Part shown: positions 42,909 to 50,899 of the stretch, in pieces
How positions within the stretch are numbered: position 1 is the first letter of the stretch
Layout of the letters: the number at the start of each line of letters is the position of its first letter
Source of the DNA: Algoriphagus pacificus
GTDB taxonomy: Bacteria > Bacteroidota > Bacteroidia > Cytophagales > Cyclobacteriaceae
Length of the DNA: 64,000 bases
Assembly: GCF_017254845.1 (NCBI RefSeq)
Contig: NZ_JAFKCU010000004.1
Location: forward strand, 62,001 to 126,000
Direction: 5' to 3'
Notes under the pieces: generated by a model
What the model was told of the DNA's origin: nothing
The model's input: the letters and a program-made list of their open reading frames with translations, nothing else
Databases searched by the model: none
Translations under genes and position numbers: made by a program

Positions 42909-44021
42909 ATGATAAAAAACACTTTTCTATTTGTAGCAATGGCTATGCTTCTGACTTCCCAAAAACCCAAAGATCAGGGTTTGAAGGATGTTTTTGAAGA
43001 TAGCTTTTACATAGGCGTAGCATTGAACTCAAGACAGGTAGCTCCCGAAGCAACACAGGAGTTTGAATTGATTAGTACCCATTTTAATAGCCTAAGCCCT
43101 GAAAATGGATTGAAATGGGCTTTGGTTCATCCACAACCTGAGACTTATAATTTTGAGTTTGGAGATGAATATGTGGCCATGGGAGAAAAACTTGGAGCAT
43201 TTACCATTGGACATTGCTTGATTTGGCATCAACAGGTTCCTAACTGGGTTTTTGAAAATGAGTCTGGTGAAATGTTGGACAAAGATGCCTTGATTAGCCG
43301 GATGGAAGCGCATATCGAAACCGTGATGGGTCGATATAAGGGAAAGATTAAAGGTTGGGATGTGGTCAATGAGGCTTTCAATGAAGATGGTTCATTCAGA
43401 GAATCAAAATGGTATAAAATTGCGGGAAAGGATTTTATCAAAGCGGCTTTTAGGAAGGCAAATGAAGTAGATCCTGAAGCTGAATTATATTATAATGATT
43501 ACAATGTCTGGAGAGCTTCGAAGCGGAAAGGAATTCTGGATTTTGTGAAGGAAATGAAAGCTGAGGGGATTCGGATTACTGCAATCGGGATGCAAGGTCA
43601 TTACACAGTCAATGGCCCATCTATCGAAGAAATTGAACAAGGGATTTTGGATATTTATGAAGCCGGATTCAAAGTGGCTATCACCGAATTAGATGTAGAT
43701 GTTTTGCCAAGACCGAGAAATTCTGAAGGAGCCGATTTAAATATTAATTATGCCAATTCACCGGAGTTTAACCCTTACAAAGATGGAATTACCCCAGAGG
43801 GAAAAGCGCAGTTAGCGAATAGATATGGTGAAATTTTCAAGTTGTTTGAAAAGCACAAGGATAAAATCAACCGCGTCACTTTTTGGGGATTGTATGATGG
43901 AAGATCTTGGTTGAATAATTTCCCGGTGCGTGGCAGAACGAATTATCCTCTACCCATCGATAGAGATATGAAATTGAAAGAGGATGTTTTCAATAGTATT
44001 AAAATGGCTGTAGAAAAATAA
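42909..44021 (+). CDS. Endo-1,4-beta-xylanase, family GH10
   Basis: Xylan-degrading enzyme with a GH10 TIM barrel, 370 aa. A short signal-like N-terminus (about 1-17) precedes it. The acid/base glutamate is in GWDVVNEAFNEDG (Glu155) and the nucleophile glutamate in VAITELDVDV (Glu260). Other conserved sites include SPENGLKW, GHCLIWHQQ and TFWGLYDGRSW. All key residues of the family are present, so activity on xylan or mixed-linkage substrates is likely. The signal has no lipobox, so it may be periplasmic or secreted. It ends in a hairpin. No carbohydrate-binding module is attached. The GH43 gene at 5974 could act on the products. Confidence 0.93.
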   Translation: MIKNTFLFVAMAMLLTSQKPKDQGLKDVFEDSFYIGVALNSRQVAPEATQEFELISTHFNSLSPENGLKWALVHPQPETYNFEFGDEYVAMGEKLGAFTIGHCLIWHQQVPNWVFENESGEMLDKDALISRMEAHIETVMGRYKGKIKGWDVVNEAFNEDGSFRESKWYKIAGKDFIKAAFRKANEVDPEAELYYNDYNVWRASKRKGILDFVKEMKAEGIRITAIGMQGHYTVNGPSIEEIEQGILDIYEAGFKVAITELDVDVLPRPRNSEGADLNINYANSPEFNPYKDGITPEGKAQLANRYGEIFKLFEKHKDKINRVTFWGLYDGRSWLNNFPVRGRTNYPLPIDRDMKLKEDVFNSIKMAVEK

Positions 44022-44024
44022 ACC

Positions 44025-44056
44025 AAAAAGCGGAGGGTATAGTCCTTCCGCTTTTT
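44025..44056 (+). terminator. Terminator after the xylanase gene
   Basis: AAAAAGCGGA (44025-44034) pairs with TCCGCTTTTT (44047-44056) and ends in five T. A clear hairpin that could also serve the convergent SDR gene. Confidence 0.85.
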
Positions 44057-44097
44057 CAGTTTTGCACTTTTTCTGATTTAAGAATTAGCCACAATTT

Positions 44098-44820
44098 TTA
44101 TGGATTTGTAGACCAGAACTCTACATTTTTCACCAAAGCTCTTTTTGGTAGTTTTAAATGAGATACAAGCAGTTCGGCAAAATCCTCCGGTTGTAAAACT
44201 TTGTCTGGATTACCATCTGTCAGATTATTTCCAATGGCCAGATCAGTTGCAATAGTGCTTGGTGTCATATTGAAAACACGTATATCGGATTTTCGAACTT
44301 CCATCATCAGAGATTCAGTCAGGCCATTAAGCCCAAATTTCGAAGCACTGTAAGCACTTGTCATTGCATTTCCTTTTTGACCAGCTGTGGAGGAAACATT
44401 GACGATATCGCCGGATTTTCTTTCCAACATGCCTGGAAGGACTTCATGAATCACATAGTAAACTCCGAATAAGTTAACCTTTACGATATGCTCCCATTCA
44501 CTTACCTCCAGATCCAGGAATTTCCCAAACTTGCCAGTTCCGGCATTATTCACCAATATATCAGGAACTCCGACTTCAGAAATCAGGGATGCGATTGCAG
44601 TTTTGATACTGGTGTAATCTGACTGGTCTGCCACCGCTATGGCAACTTTCAGCGAAGGGTCAATTCCAGCGACTTCTTCTTTAACTTTCAATAAATCTGA
44701 CTCTGTTCTGGATAAAATGGCAAGGTGAACTCCTTCTTTTGCGAGAGCTGTAGCGATTGCTTTACCTAATCCTTTTCCTGCGCCAGTAATCAAGGCGACT
44801 TTATCTTTTAGTGATTGCAT
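44098..44820 (-). CDS. SDR-family oxidoreductase (FabG-like)
   Basis: Short-chain dehydrogenase of 240 aa. The cofactor motif TGAGKGLG lies near residue 13, NNAG at about 90 and the catalytic SASKFG (Tyr-x-x-x-Lys, preceded by Ser) at about 150. ATG 44820 starts just before the Rossmann strand and is preferred over TTG 44835. Residues after the second strand suggest NADP preference, but this is not decisive. It resembles 3-oxoacyl-ACP reductases and similar SDRs, and the substrate is unknown. The metallo-beta-lactamase gene lies 68 bases upstream on the same strand, so the two may be co-transcribed. Confidence 0.9.
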   Translation of the reverse strand: MQSLKDKVALITGAGKGLGKAIATALAKEGVHLAILSRTESDLLKVKEEVAGIDPSLKVAIAVADQSDYTSIKTAIASLISEVGVPDILVNNAGTGKFGKFLDLEVSEWEHIVKVNLFGVYYVIHEVLPGMLERKSGDIVNVSSTAGQKGNAMTSAYSASKFGLNGLTESLMMEVRKSDIRVFNMTPSTIATDLAIGNNLTDGNPDKVLQPEDFAELLVSHLKLPKRALVKNVEFWSTNP

Positions 44821-44888
44821 AGTTTGTGTTTTCAAATACTAATTCACTAATCAAAAACCAAGGGCAAGAGTTCAGTGAATTGGAGATT

Positions 44889-45620
44889 TTACTTTGAAAA
44901 CAACTCTATTGTATAATCCAGTAATTCCGTTCCACCAATTTTCCCATGTCCAGGAATTACAATCTTTGTTTCTGGGAATGTTGATTTTACCTTTCTTACT
45001 GTGGATGGCCAAGCGGCGACATTTGCATCTTCTAGATTACCATTCCCAGCTCCCAAAGCTTTGATCATACATCCTCCAAAAATCACTTTGTCTGAAGGAA
45101 CATAGGATACAAAATTGTCTTTGGTATGTCCCTCTCCTAAAAATTGATTGACAACTTTTACACCTCCAGCTTCAAGTTTGAGTTTATTTTTAAAACCATT
45201 TTCAGGAAGGGGATATCCAGCCGTTTTAGCCAAGTCTATTGTCTTTTCAGAAGCATAAGAAGGAATCCCCTTTGCATGAAATTCATTCAATCCACCCAAG
45301 CAATCCCAGTGAAAATGCGTGGCAACAACTCCTATGACTTTTGCTTTTTTATCTCTCTCTAACCAATTAATCAATACTAAACTGGCTTCCTCATTTGCCG
45401 GAGTATCGAAAACCAAAGCTTCTCCTTCATTCATCACGATCATTCCGTTGCATGCGACTTTTCCAAAATCCTCTGTATTGAGATAACTTACATGGACAAA
45501 GGTATTTGCACTGATTTGCTCTATTTGAAGTGTTTCAGACTTGTAAACAAAAAGAGTTTCTTGAGCTAAAAGAAAAGTGACCGGGAAAAATAAAAGTAAG
45601 AAAAGCAATGTGTTTTTCAT
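44889..45620 (-). CDS. Subclass B1 metallo-beta-lactamase
   Basis: Zinc beta-lactamase of 243 aa, CcrA/CfiA-like. ATG 45620 opens a signal peptide (about 1-20, ending LLAQ). All B1 zinc ligands are visible in standard numbering: His116, His118 and Asp120 in THFHWDCLGG, His196 in EGHTKDN, Cys221 in GGCMIK, and His263 in PGHGKIGG. Substrate-binding Lys224 (GGCMIK) and Asn233 (GAGNGN) are also present. YASEKTIDLAKTAGYPLPENGF-like sequence is very close to CcrA. By family this enzyme would hydrolyse penicillins, cephalosporins and carbapenems. It is chromosomal, with no mobile element near, so it looks intrinsic. Confidence 0.9.
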   Translation of the reverse strand: MKNTLLFLLLFFPVTFLLAQETLFVYKSETLQIEQISANTFVHVSYLNTEDFGKVACNGMIVMNEGEALVFDTPANEEASLVLINWLERDKKAKVIGVVATHFHWDCLGGLNEFHAKGIPSYASEKTIDLAKTAGYPLPENGFKNKLKLEAGGVKVVNQFLGEGHTKDNFVSYVPSDKVIFGGCMIKALGAGNGNLEDANVAAWPSTVRKVKSTFPETKIVIPGHGKIGGTELLDYTIELFSK

Positions 45621-45670
45621 TGTCGAAAAGGTTTTAGAAGGAGAAATAATTGGATCTTTTTCCAAACAAA

Positions 45671-45698
45671 ATCCCAGCCTATTTTCATAAGCTGGGAT
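45671..45698 (-). terminator. Terminator after the HEAT-repeat cytochrome gene
   Basis: ATCCCAGC (45671-45678) pairs with GCTGGGAT (45691-45698). On the minus strand it is followed by a T-rich stretch. It separates the cytochrome gene from the metallo-beta-lactamase gene. Confidence 0.8.
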
Positions 45699-45721
45699 CA
45701 TTAATCGACTATTTTTGAATT

Positions 45722-48700
45722 TTATTTTCGTAGTGTTTCCAAGTAGCTTACAAGGTCAACAATTTCTGTTTGCGAAAGTGGAAACTTCGGCATCAGGGAT
45801 TCATCTTGTTGCGTGACACTTTCCACATCCACCAACTTATAGACTTTCTGTTCGCCGCTTCCTACCAATTTCACCACCAAATCATTTTCGGTTTTGGAAT
45901 TGACGATGCAGGTGAATTCTGTTCCATCCTTCATTTTCACCAACTGGGTTTCATAGCCAAATCCCATTCCTTCAGAAGGGTTGATGATGGCATTGATCAT
46001 AGCTTCCTTGGATAATTTATCACCTATTTCAGTCAAGCCTGGTCCAAAATCAATTCCCTCATTTCCGATTTTATGACAAGCCAGACAATAAGTTGAAGCA
46101 ATGGTTTTTCCTTTTTCAACCGAACCTGAAGCCGCAACCATTTTGGCCACATCGTATTCATTTTTGGTGGCATCGCCGAAGAACTCGTTAGCCTCTTTTC
46201 GGATATTTCCATTCCAGGAGGAAAGCAGGATTTTCTGGGCGATAGGAAGTACATCCGCTGGAATTTCATTGGATTTTGCAAGCTGCCAGAGGTAAGGTTC
46301 TGAGTTATATCCCTTCGCAGCTTCGGCAGCTGCAGTTCTTATTTCAAGTGACTTAGACTCATCAGTATAAATATCCGCAAGCAATTTTGCCATGCTTTCA
46401 TTATCGATCGTTCCGAATTTCGTAATAGACTGGATTGCTTTTTCCTGATCTGGATTTTCAAAGGATTTCTCAATGTCATTCATGCCATAAAGCGAAGCAT
46501 AGATGTTTGCTGCCATCTGAGAATGCTGATTGTTTTCACTTTGGTAAACCAAAGCTTCCAATCGATCCTTATCCTCCTTCAATTGATACTTGCTGACGAT
46601 ATCCAGGAAATCCCTGTCATCAGTTATTTCATTAGCTGTCTTTTTGGCAAGTGACAAAACTTGAGTGTCAGGATTGTTTCTATCAAAGTTGATTTGACGA
46701 AGAATGATTATCTGATCTTCTTCTGGAGCATTTGCCAGAAGTGCTTTCAAGGTTCCATTCTTCTCAGCTGGATTTTGGAAATCCAAGGCTCGATAAAAAG
46801 CTTGATTGTTTCGGCCAGGCTGGGTAAGAATGATTTTTCCTAATAGATCGGATGTGTTCTTTGCCCTAGATCTCCAAACAATGTCTTTTGCAGCCTGACT
46901 TTCCATCCAACCAGAACCCGCATTTTCCAGGTAAACTGGTAAATATTCATCCCAAAAACCTTCAGCAGCAATGCCTAAAGCTTCCAAATACCATCTGTCT
47001 CCCGGTTCATAATTAGCAGCCAGTTTTTGCCAAACTTCAGAATTGTCTTTATATCGAATAGCCAAGGCAACTTCTCTTCTGACAGCTGAGGATTCATCGC
47101 CAGCCATTTTCAGTAAAAAGTCTGTTTCATCCATTTTATTATTTCGATAAGCCCGAACAGCAGCTACACGGATATTTTCATCTGCATCAGTGGAGGCAGT
47201 TTTGATATAATCGTTGCCGTTTGGCAACTTGGTCAGAACCCAAAAAGCTCTTGCACGCATTCTGCTTTCGCCTTCTGTAAACAGTTTTTCCAGCGCATCT
47301 TTTGCTTCAGCTCCTTTTTCCTGCAAAGCCATAAATGCCTTAAAATGCGTGGCACGATTCGGATTTTGTAATAGCTTGATCAAAGAAGGGATAGAGGAAT
47401 AATCAGGCTTTTCAACTTTGTAATCCACTCCCTTAGGCGCCACGCGATAAATTCTTCCTTTGTCCAAGTCACCCATGGCATGTCCACCCACGCCTGGATC
47501 GTACCAATCGGAAACAAACAAAGATCCATCTGGAGCAACCGTCACATCTGAAGGTCTGAACCAATTGTCGCGGGGATTTCCATCCAGAATATTAATGATT
47601 TTGGCATCGAAGCCTGCTCCATTTGGGGAAATGGGATAGGACCTTACTATGTTAGGACCTGCATCCGAATGGATCATCTGATTCTGATATTCTTCAGGCA
47701 ATAATTTCCCTTCGTAAATCAGGATACCAGTCGGAGAACCGGCATATGTTTGCAATAAATTTGGAACTACGCCAGGATCGTTCAAATGCCAATGCTGCTT
47801 GAAAACTGAATCCTCCATATTGATTCTTCTAGCTCTCCAATCCTGGCCAGTCATTTCATCTTTGAAACCATAGTTTCCGTAATCCATCACATAATTGATT
47901 CGGGTACTTCGGTTTCCATCGTCATCATTATCGGATTGCCACATTCTGCCATAGCTGTCAGTTGCGACCTCGAAGTTGTTTCTGAAGTTCCATGCCAAGA
48001 CTTCCACATCAGATCCATCTGGATCCATTCTGAAAACCATTCCTTCTCGGTAAGGTTGAGTTTGGCTATTGACAGGTCTGCCTAAAGGATCGAGGATAGG
48101 GGAGCCATCTGCATAGTGAATGCCTTTTCCTTCATTGCCATAATTGAAATATAATTTTCCATCAGGACCGAATGTGAAGGAATGCATACCGTGATCGTGT
48201 TGCACACCACCCACACCTTCGAAAAGGATTTCCTTTTTCTCAGGTACATCATCTCCATCAGCATCTGTGAAAACATACACATAGGGGCTGACCGAAACAT
48301 ATACCTTATCACCAAAAACAGCGATTCCCAAAGCAGCATTTATGTCATTTCCTTGATAAAAAACCTTAGACTCGTCTGCCACACCATCTCCATCTGTATC
48401 TTCCATGATCAAAATCCGATCTCCCTCTCCTCTGGTTGGATTTCGGGGGTTTAGAGCCGTTCTGTAATTATATGCTTCCGCAATCCATACTCTCCCTCGA
48501 TCATCAATGTCCATATTGGTTGGATTGGACATCATAGGCTCGGATGCAAAAAGAGTTAGCTCTAGCCGATCATCCGCTACCACTATTCCGTCAACTGCAT
48601 GTTCAGCAGAGCGCTTTTGCTCATCAGTGAGTTGTTGATATTCCTCATCTGTCATTTTTGGTTTTGCATCCTCACAGGAAAAAAATAAGCAGATCAAGGG

Positions 48701-48727
48701 CGTTAAATGCCAGCTTCGAAGTTTCAT
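45722..48727 (-). CDS. Lipoprotein cytochrome: propeller dehydrogenase-like, HEAT repeats and c-type heme (1001 aa)
   Basis: Large PVC-type heme-binding protein. A lipobox (FSCED, Cys about 17) anchors it. Residues about 50-420 are a six-bladed propeller like glucose/sorbosone dehydrogenases (WIAEAYNYRT, GVGGVQHDHGMHSFTFGPDGKLYFN, LFVSDWYDPG). HEAT-like helical repeats fill about 440-840. A C-terminal cytochrome c domain has CLACH (about 893-897), with a likely axial Met later (LMPKFPLS). Such fused proteins are abundant in Planctomycetes and Bacteroidota and are thought to oxidise sugars or alcohols and pass electrons to the attached heme. Substrate unknown. A terminator follows it, and a similar protein lies at 50900. 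Confidence 0.88.
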   Translation of the reverse strand: MKLRSWHLTPLICLFFSCEDAKPKMTDEEYQQLTDEQKRSAEHAVDGIVVADDRLELTLFASEPMMSNPTNMDIDDRGRVWIAEAYNYRTALNPRNPTRGEGDRILIMEDTDGDGVADESKVFYQGNDINAALGIAVFGDKVYVSVSPYVYVFTDADGDDVPEKKEILFEGVGGVQHDHGMHSFTFGPDGKLYFNYGNEGKGIHYADGSPILDPLGRPVNSQTQPYREGMVFRMDPDGSDVEVLAWNFRNNFEVATDSYGRMWQSDNDDDGNRSTRINYVMDYGNYGFKDEMTGQDWRARRINMEDSVFKQHWHLNDPGVVPNLLQTYAGSPTGILIYEGKLLPEEYQNQMIHSDAGPNIVRSYPISPNGAGFDAKIINILDGNPRDNWFRPSDVTVAPDGSLFVSDWYDPGVGGHAMGDLDKGRIYRVAPKGVDYKVEKPDYSSIPSLIKLLQNPNRATHFKAFMALQEKGAEAKDALEKLFTEGESRMRARAFWVLTKLPNGNDYIKTASTDADENIRVAAVRAYRNNKMDETDFLLKMAGDESSAVRREVALAIRYKDNSEVWQKLAANYEPGDRWYLEALGIAAEGFWDEYLPVYLENAGSGWMESQAAKDIVWRSRAKNTSDLLGKIILTQPGRNNQAFYRALDFQNPAEKNGTLKALLANAPEEDQIIILRQINFDRNNPDTQVLSLAKKTANEITDDRDFLDIVSKYQLKEDKDRLEALVYQSENNQHSQMAANIYASLYGMNDIEKSFENPDQEKAIQSITKFGTIDNESMAKLLADIYTDESKSLEIRTAAAEAAKGYNSEPYLWQLAKSNEIPADVLPIAQKILLSSWNGNIRKEANEFFGDATKNEYDVAKMVAASGSVEKGKTIASTYCLACHKIGNEGIDFGPGLTEIGDKLSKEAMINAIINPSEGMGFGYETQLVKMKDGTEFTCIVNSKTENDLVVKLVGSGEQKVYKLVDVESVTQQDESLMPKFPLSQTEIVDLVSYLETLRK

Positions 48728-48857
48728 AGGTTATGGGTTTTTGAGATTTTTAGAAAAAAACCAATTCTAATGTAAAGCTTTGAAGCAAGCGAACCAACCC
48801 ATCCTCAGAGTTTTATAGGATGTTAGAGTCAAACGGTGAATTTTGACTATAAATAAA

Positions 48858-48885
48858 AAAATCCATCTCACGAGAAATGGATTTT
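48858..48885 (-). terminator. Terminator after the cysteine-rich protein gene
   Basis: AAAATCCAT (48858-48866) pairs with ATGGATTTT (48877-48885). Read on the minus strand it ends in a run of T. It closes the transcript of the 48908 gene. Confidence 0.85.
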
Positions 48886-48907
48886 ATTGGTTAATAAATA
48901 GATAGGA

Positions 48908-50701
48908 TTAGGTAATAGCAAGCTTGAATGACTCAAGCTCAGATTGTATAGCTATTAGTTGGTTTTTCATTTTCTCCAAAATCTCCTCCGAATCGATCTG
49001 TGCAGATTTGATCAACTCTTGGTAATACAAAACTCCTTGCTCCAGGTTTGATCGGAATTTCTCCAAGTAGCTTTCCTGCTTTGGAGTTGGGTTGGAAAGC
49101 ATTTTTTGAAATTCGGTTTTCAAATGGTTGACATAGAGTTGAGCCTCTTTCACAAACACATGAGGACGCTCGAGATCCAGATTTAAATTTAGCTTTCCAT
49201 AAATATGGGCAACCATTTCCTTCAGACTGAAAACCCCTTTGAAATAAGCCAAATTTGGCCCTGGACAAATAGTCACTGCATTCAGATTTCTTCTTGGATT
49301 TGCTCCATTTGCCAAGATAGCTGGGGCGCTTAATCCTTCACAAAGGCAATCTTTTTCTGCGATTTCCTGATATTCCTCAGCGCTGATTTCTCCTTGTTGA
49401 AATTGTTTGCTTTTTAGGTTTTGGTATTGTCTAGAAGCGGTGCAAATAGGTTTCTCGGTAAACTCAGTGCTGAAAGAAAGGAATTTTTTATAGCAGGGAC
49501 TTCCGGGACGGTTGTTTTCCAATCTTCGAATTCTTTGTTCCTCACCGCTGCTGTTTCTCAGGTTATTAAAAGGGACACCCAAGGGAGAGGCATGGCTGAG
49601 ATAATAATCGGACTTTTTGGATTTCAGGATTCTCTGCAAGGTGTCTTCATCTACAGATGTAGCTTCTGGAACGAGTAGAAAAGGGCTGCCCCAACCTGTA
49701 CCGTCCAACTCGTAATAATTTCTAAGGAAACTGTCTTCCTTCGAATTCCCGATACCTCCTTGGTAAGTGATTTTGAGCGATGAGTGTTCGGAATTTACTG
49801 AAGTGCCTTTTTCTGAAAGAGCTTTTTGGTAAACTTCAAAAAGAGATTCCTTCAGGCTATTTCGGTTGTTTTTGAAATCCTCCAAGATGGGTCCAATCAA
49901 AAAACCATCCGTGGCAAAAGCATGACCTCCGCAATTGAGACCTGATTCTATTCGAAACTCTGAAACCCAAAGTCCTTTCTTGGCAAGGAATTTCCCTTGA
50001 ATCAATGCTGATCTATAGTCAGATACTTTTAGGATTATCTTCTTTTCGGAAATACCATTAGCATCAGGCAAGAAGCAATCAAAATTCTCTGCATAGCTGT
50101 ACAAGGCAGGATTTAATCCCGCGGAAAATATAACAGACCCTTTGATTTTACTATTGGCAAATCCTCTCAAAGAAGCCAAAGCATCTGAATATTCCCTTCC
50201 CAAGGCATTTCCGCTTTTATCATAATTCAGCTTGTCCACCTTAGTCATGATATTGACATCGATGGAGCCTGGTTGGATTAGGGATTGGATGTGTGGGAAT
50301 AGATTGATTTTCTCTTCTGGTGAAGCTTCTAGGAAACGATCAAAACTTGCTTTAAATGGATGATTATTTGGAAGTAAATCCGCATAGGCTCTGATCAAAT
50401 CAGGGTTTTTCAAGCCATTTTCTTGATAGTTTTTTAGCTGCAGATCTACCACATCCTGTGTCAAATTCAAAAAAGCTGTGATGCGTTTTGCTCTGAAATC
50501 CTCTTCTTTTTCGCTGATTTCTTCAAAGGGTAGATTGTATTTCGAAGCATAAATTTTCCTCATGTCTTCCAAGAGATGATCATCCATGATCGAGATGACG
50601 CTGGAAATACCAAATTGGGCAACTTTCATCGGGCTGTCGACTGTATAGCCCAATCCCATGACAGGAATATGAAAAGAATGCGGCGATGTAGTTTGAATCA
50701 T
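48908..50701 (-). CDS. Uncharacterised cysteine-rich protein, possibly a flavin/Fe-S TIM barrel
   Basis: Protein of 597 aa with no family that I can name. ATG 50701 is preferred over TTG 50728. It has no signal or membrane segment. VMGLGYTVDSPMKVAQFGISSV at the start, ESGLNCGGHAFATDG (about 252-266), TYQGGIGNS and DGTGWGSPFLLVPE resemble the FMN-binding loops of nitronate-monooxygenase- or PfaD-like barrels. Seven cysteines fall at 209, 257, 403, 420, 452, 454 and 479. The last five (SPCYKK, KPICTA, KDCLCEG, TICPGPN) could hold a cluster. The C-terminus (about 520-597) is a helical coiled-coil-like tail. It is flanked by the two HEAT-repeat cytochromes but has its own terminator. Confidence 0.75.
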   Translation of the reverse strand: MIQTTSPHSFHIPVMGLGYTVDSPMKVAQFGISSVISIMDDHLLEDMRKIYASKYNLPFEEISEKEEDFRAKRITAFLNLTQDVVDLQLKNYQENGLKNPDLIRAYADLLPNNHPFKASFDRFLEASPEEKINLFPHIQSLIQPGSIDVNIMTKVDKLNYDKSGNALGREYSDALASLRGFANSKIKGSVIFSAGLNPALYSYAENFDCFLPDANGISEKKIILKVSDYRSALIQGKFLAKKGLWVSEFRIESGLNCGGHAFATDGFLIGPILEDFKNNRNSLKESLFEVYQKALSEKGTSVNSEHSSLKITYQGGIGNSKEDSFLRNYYELDGTGWGSPFLLVPEATSVDEDTLQRILKSKKSDYYLSHASPLGVPFNNLRNSSGEEQRIRRLENNRPGSPCYKKFLSFSTEFTEKPICTASRQYQNLKSKQFQQGEISAEEYQEIAEKDCLCEGLSAPAILANGANPRRNLNAVTICPGPNLAYFKGVFSLKEMVAHIYGKLNLNLDLERPHVFVKEAQLYVNHLKTEFQKMLSNPTPKQESYLEKFRSNLEQGVLYYQELIKSAQIDSEEILEKMKNQLIAIQSELESFKLAIT

Positions 50702-50843
50702 TATTTCTTGACGAATTGGAAGATTCAAAAGTAAGTCCGCGTTTTGGAGAATACGACTGTTTTGAACTGGCTTTACTCAGGCTTAAAAATGATTAAAATC
50801 AGCTTTTTTGATTGTTTAGCATTCTTTGATCGTCTAAAAATAA

Positions 50844-50878
50844 AACTGCCAAGTCCGATTGTGTCAGACTTGGCAGTT
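50844..50878 (-). terminator. Terminator after the second HEAT-repeat cytochrome gene
   Basis: AACTGCCAAGTC (50844-50855) pairs perfectly with GACTTGGCAGTT (50867-50878). It lies just past the stop of the 50900 gene on the minus strand and is followed by a T-rich run. Confidence 0.9.
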
Positions 50879-50899
50879 CAAATGCAATTATAAGATTTC

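Noticed and set aside
44889-45620. Mobile origin for the metallo-beta-lactamase gene
   Set aside because: No insertion sequence, integron site or base-composition break is visible around it; the neighbours are ordinary chromosomal genes.
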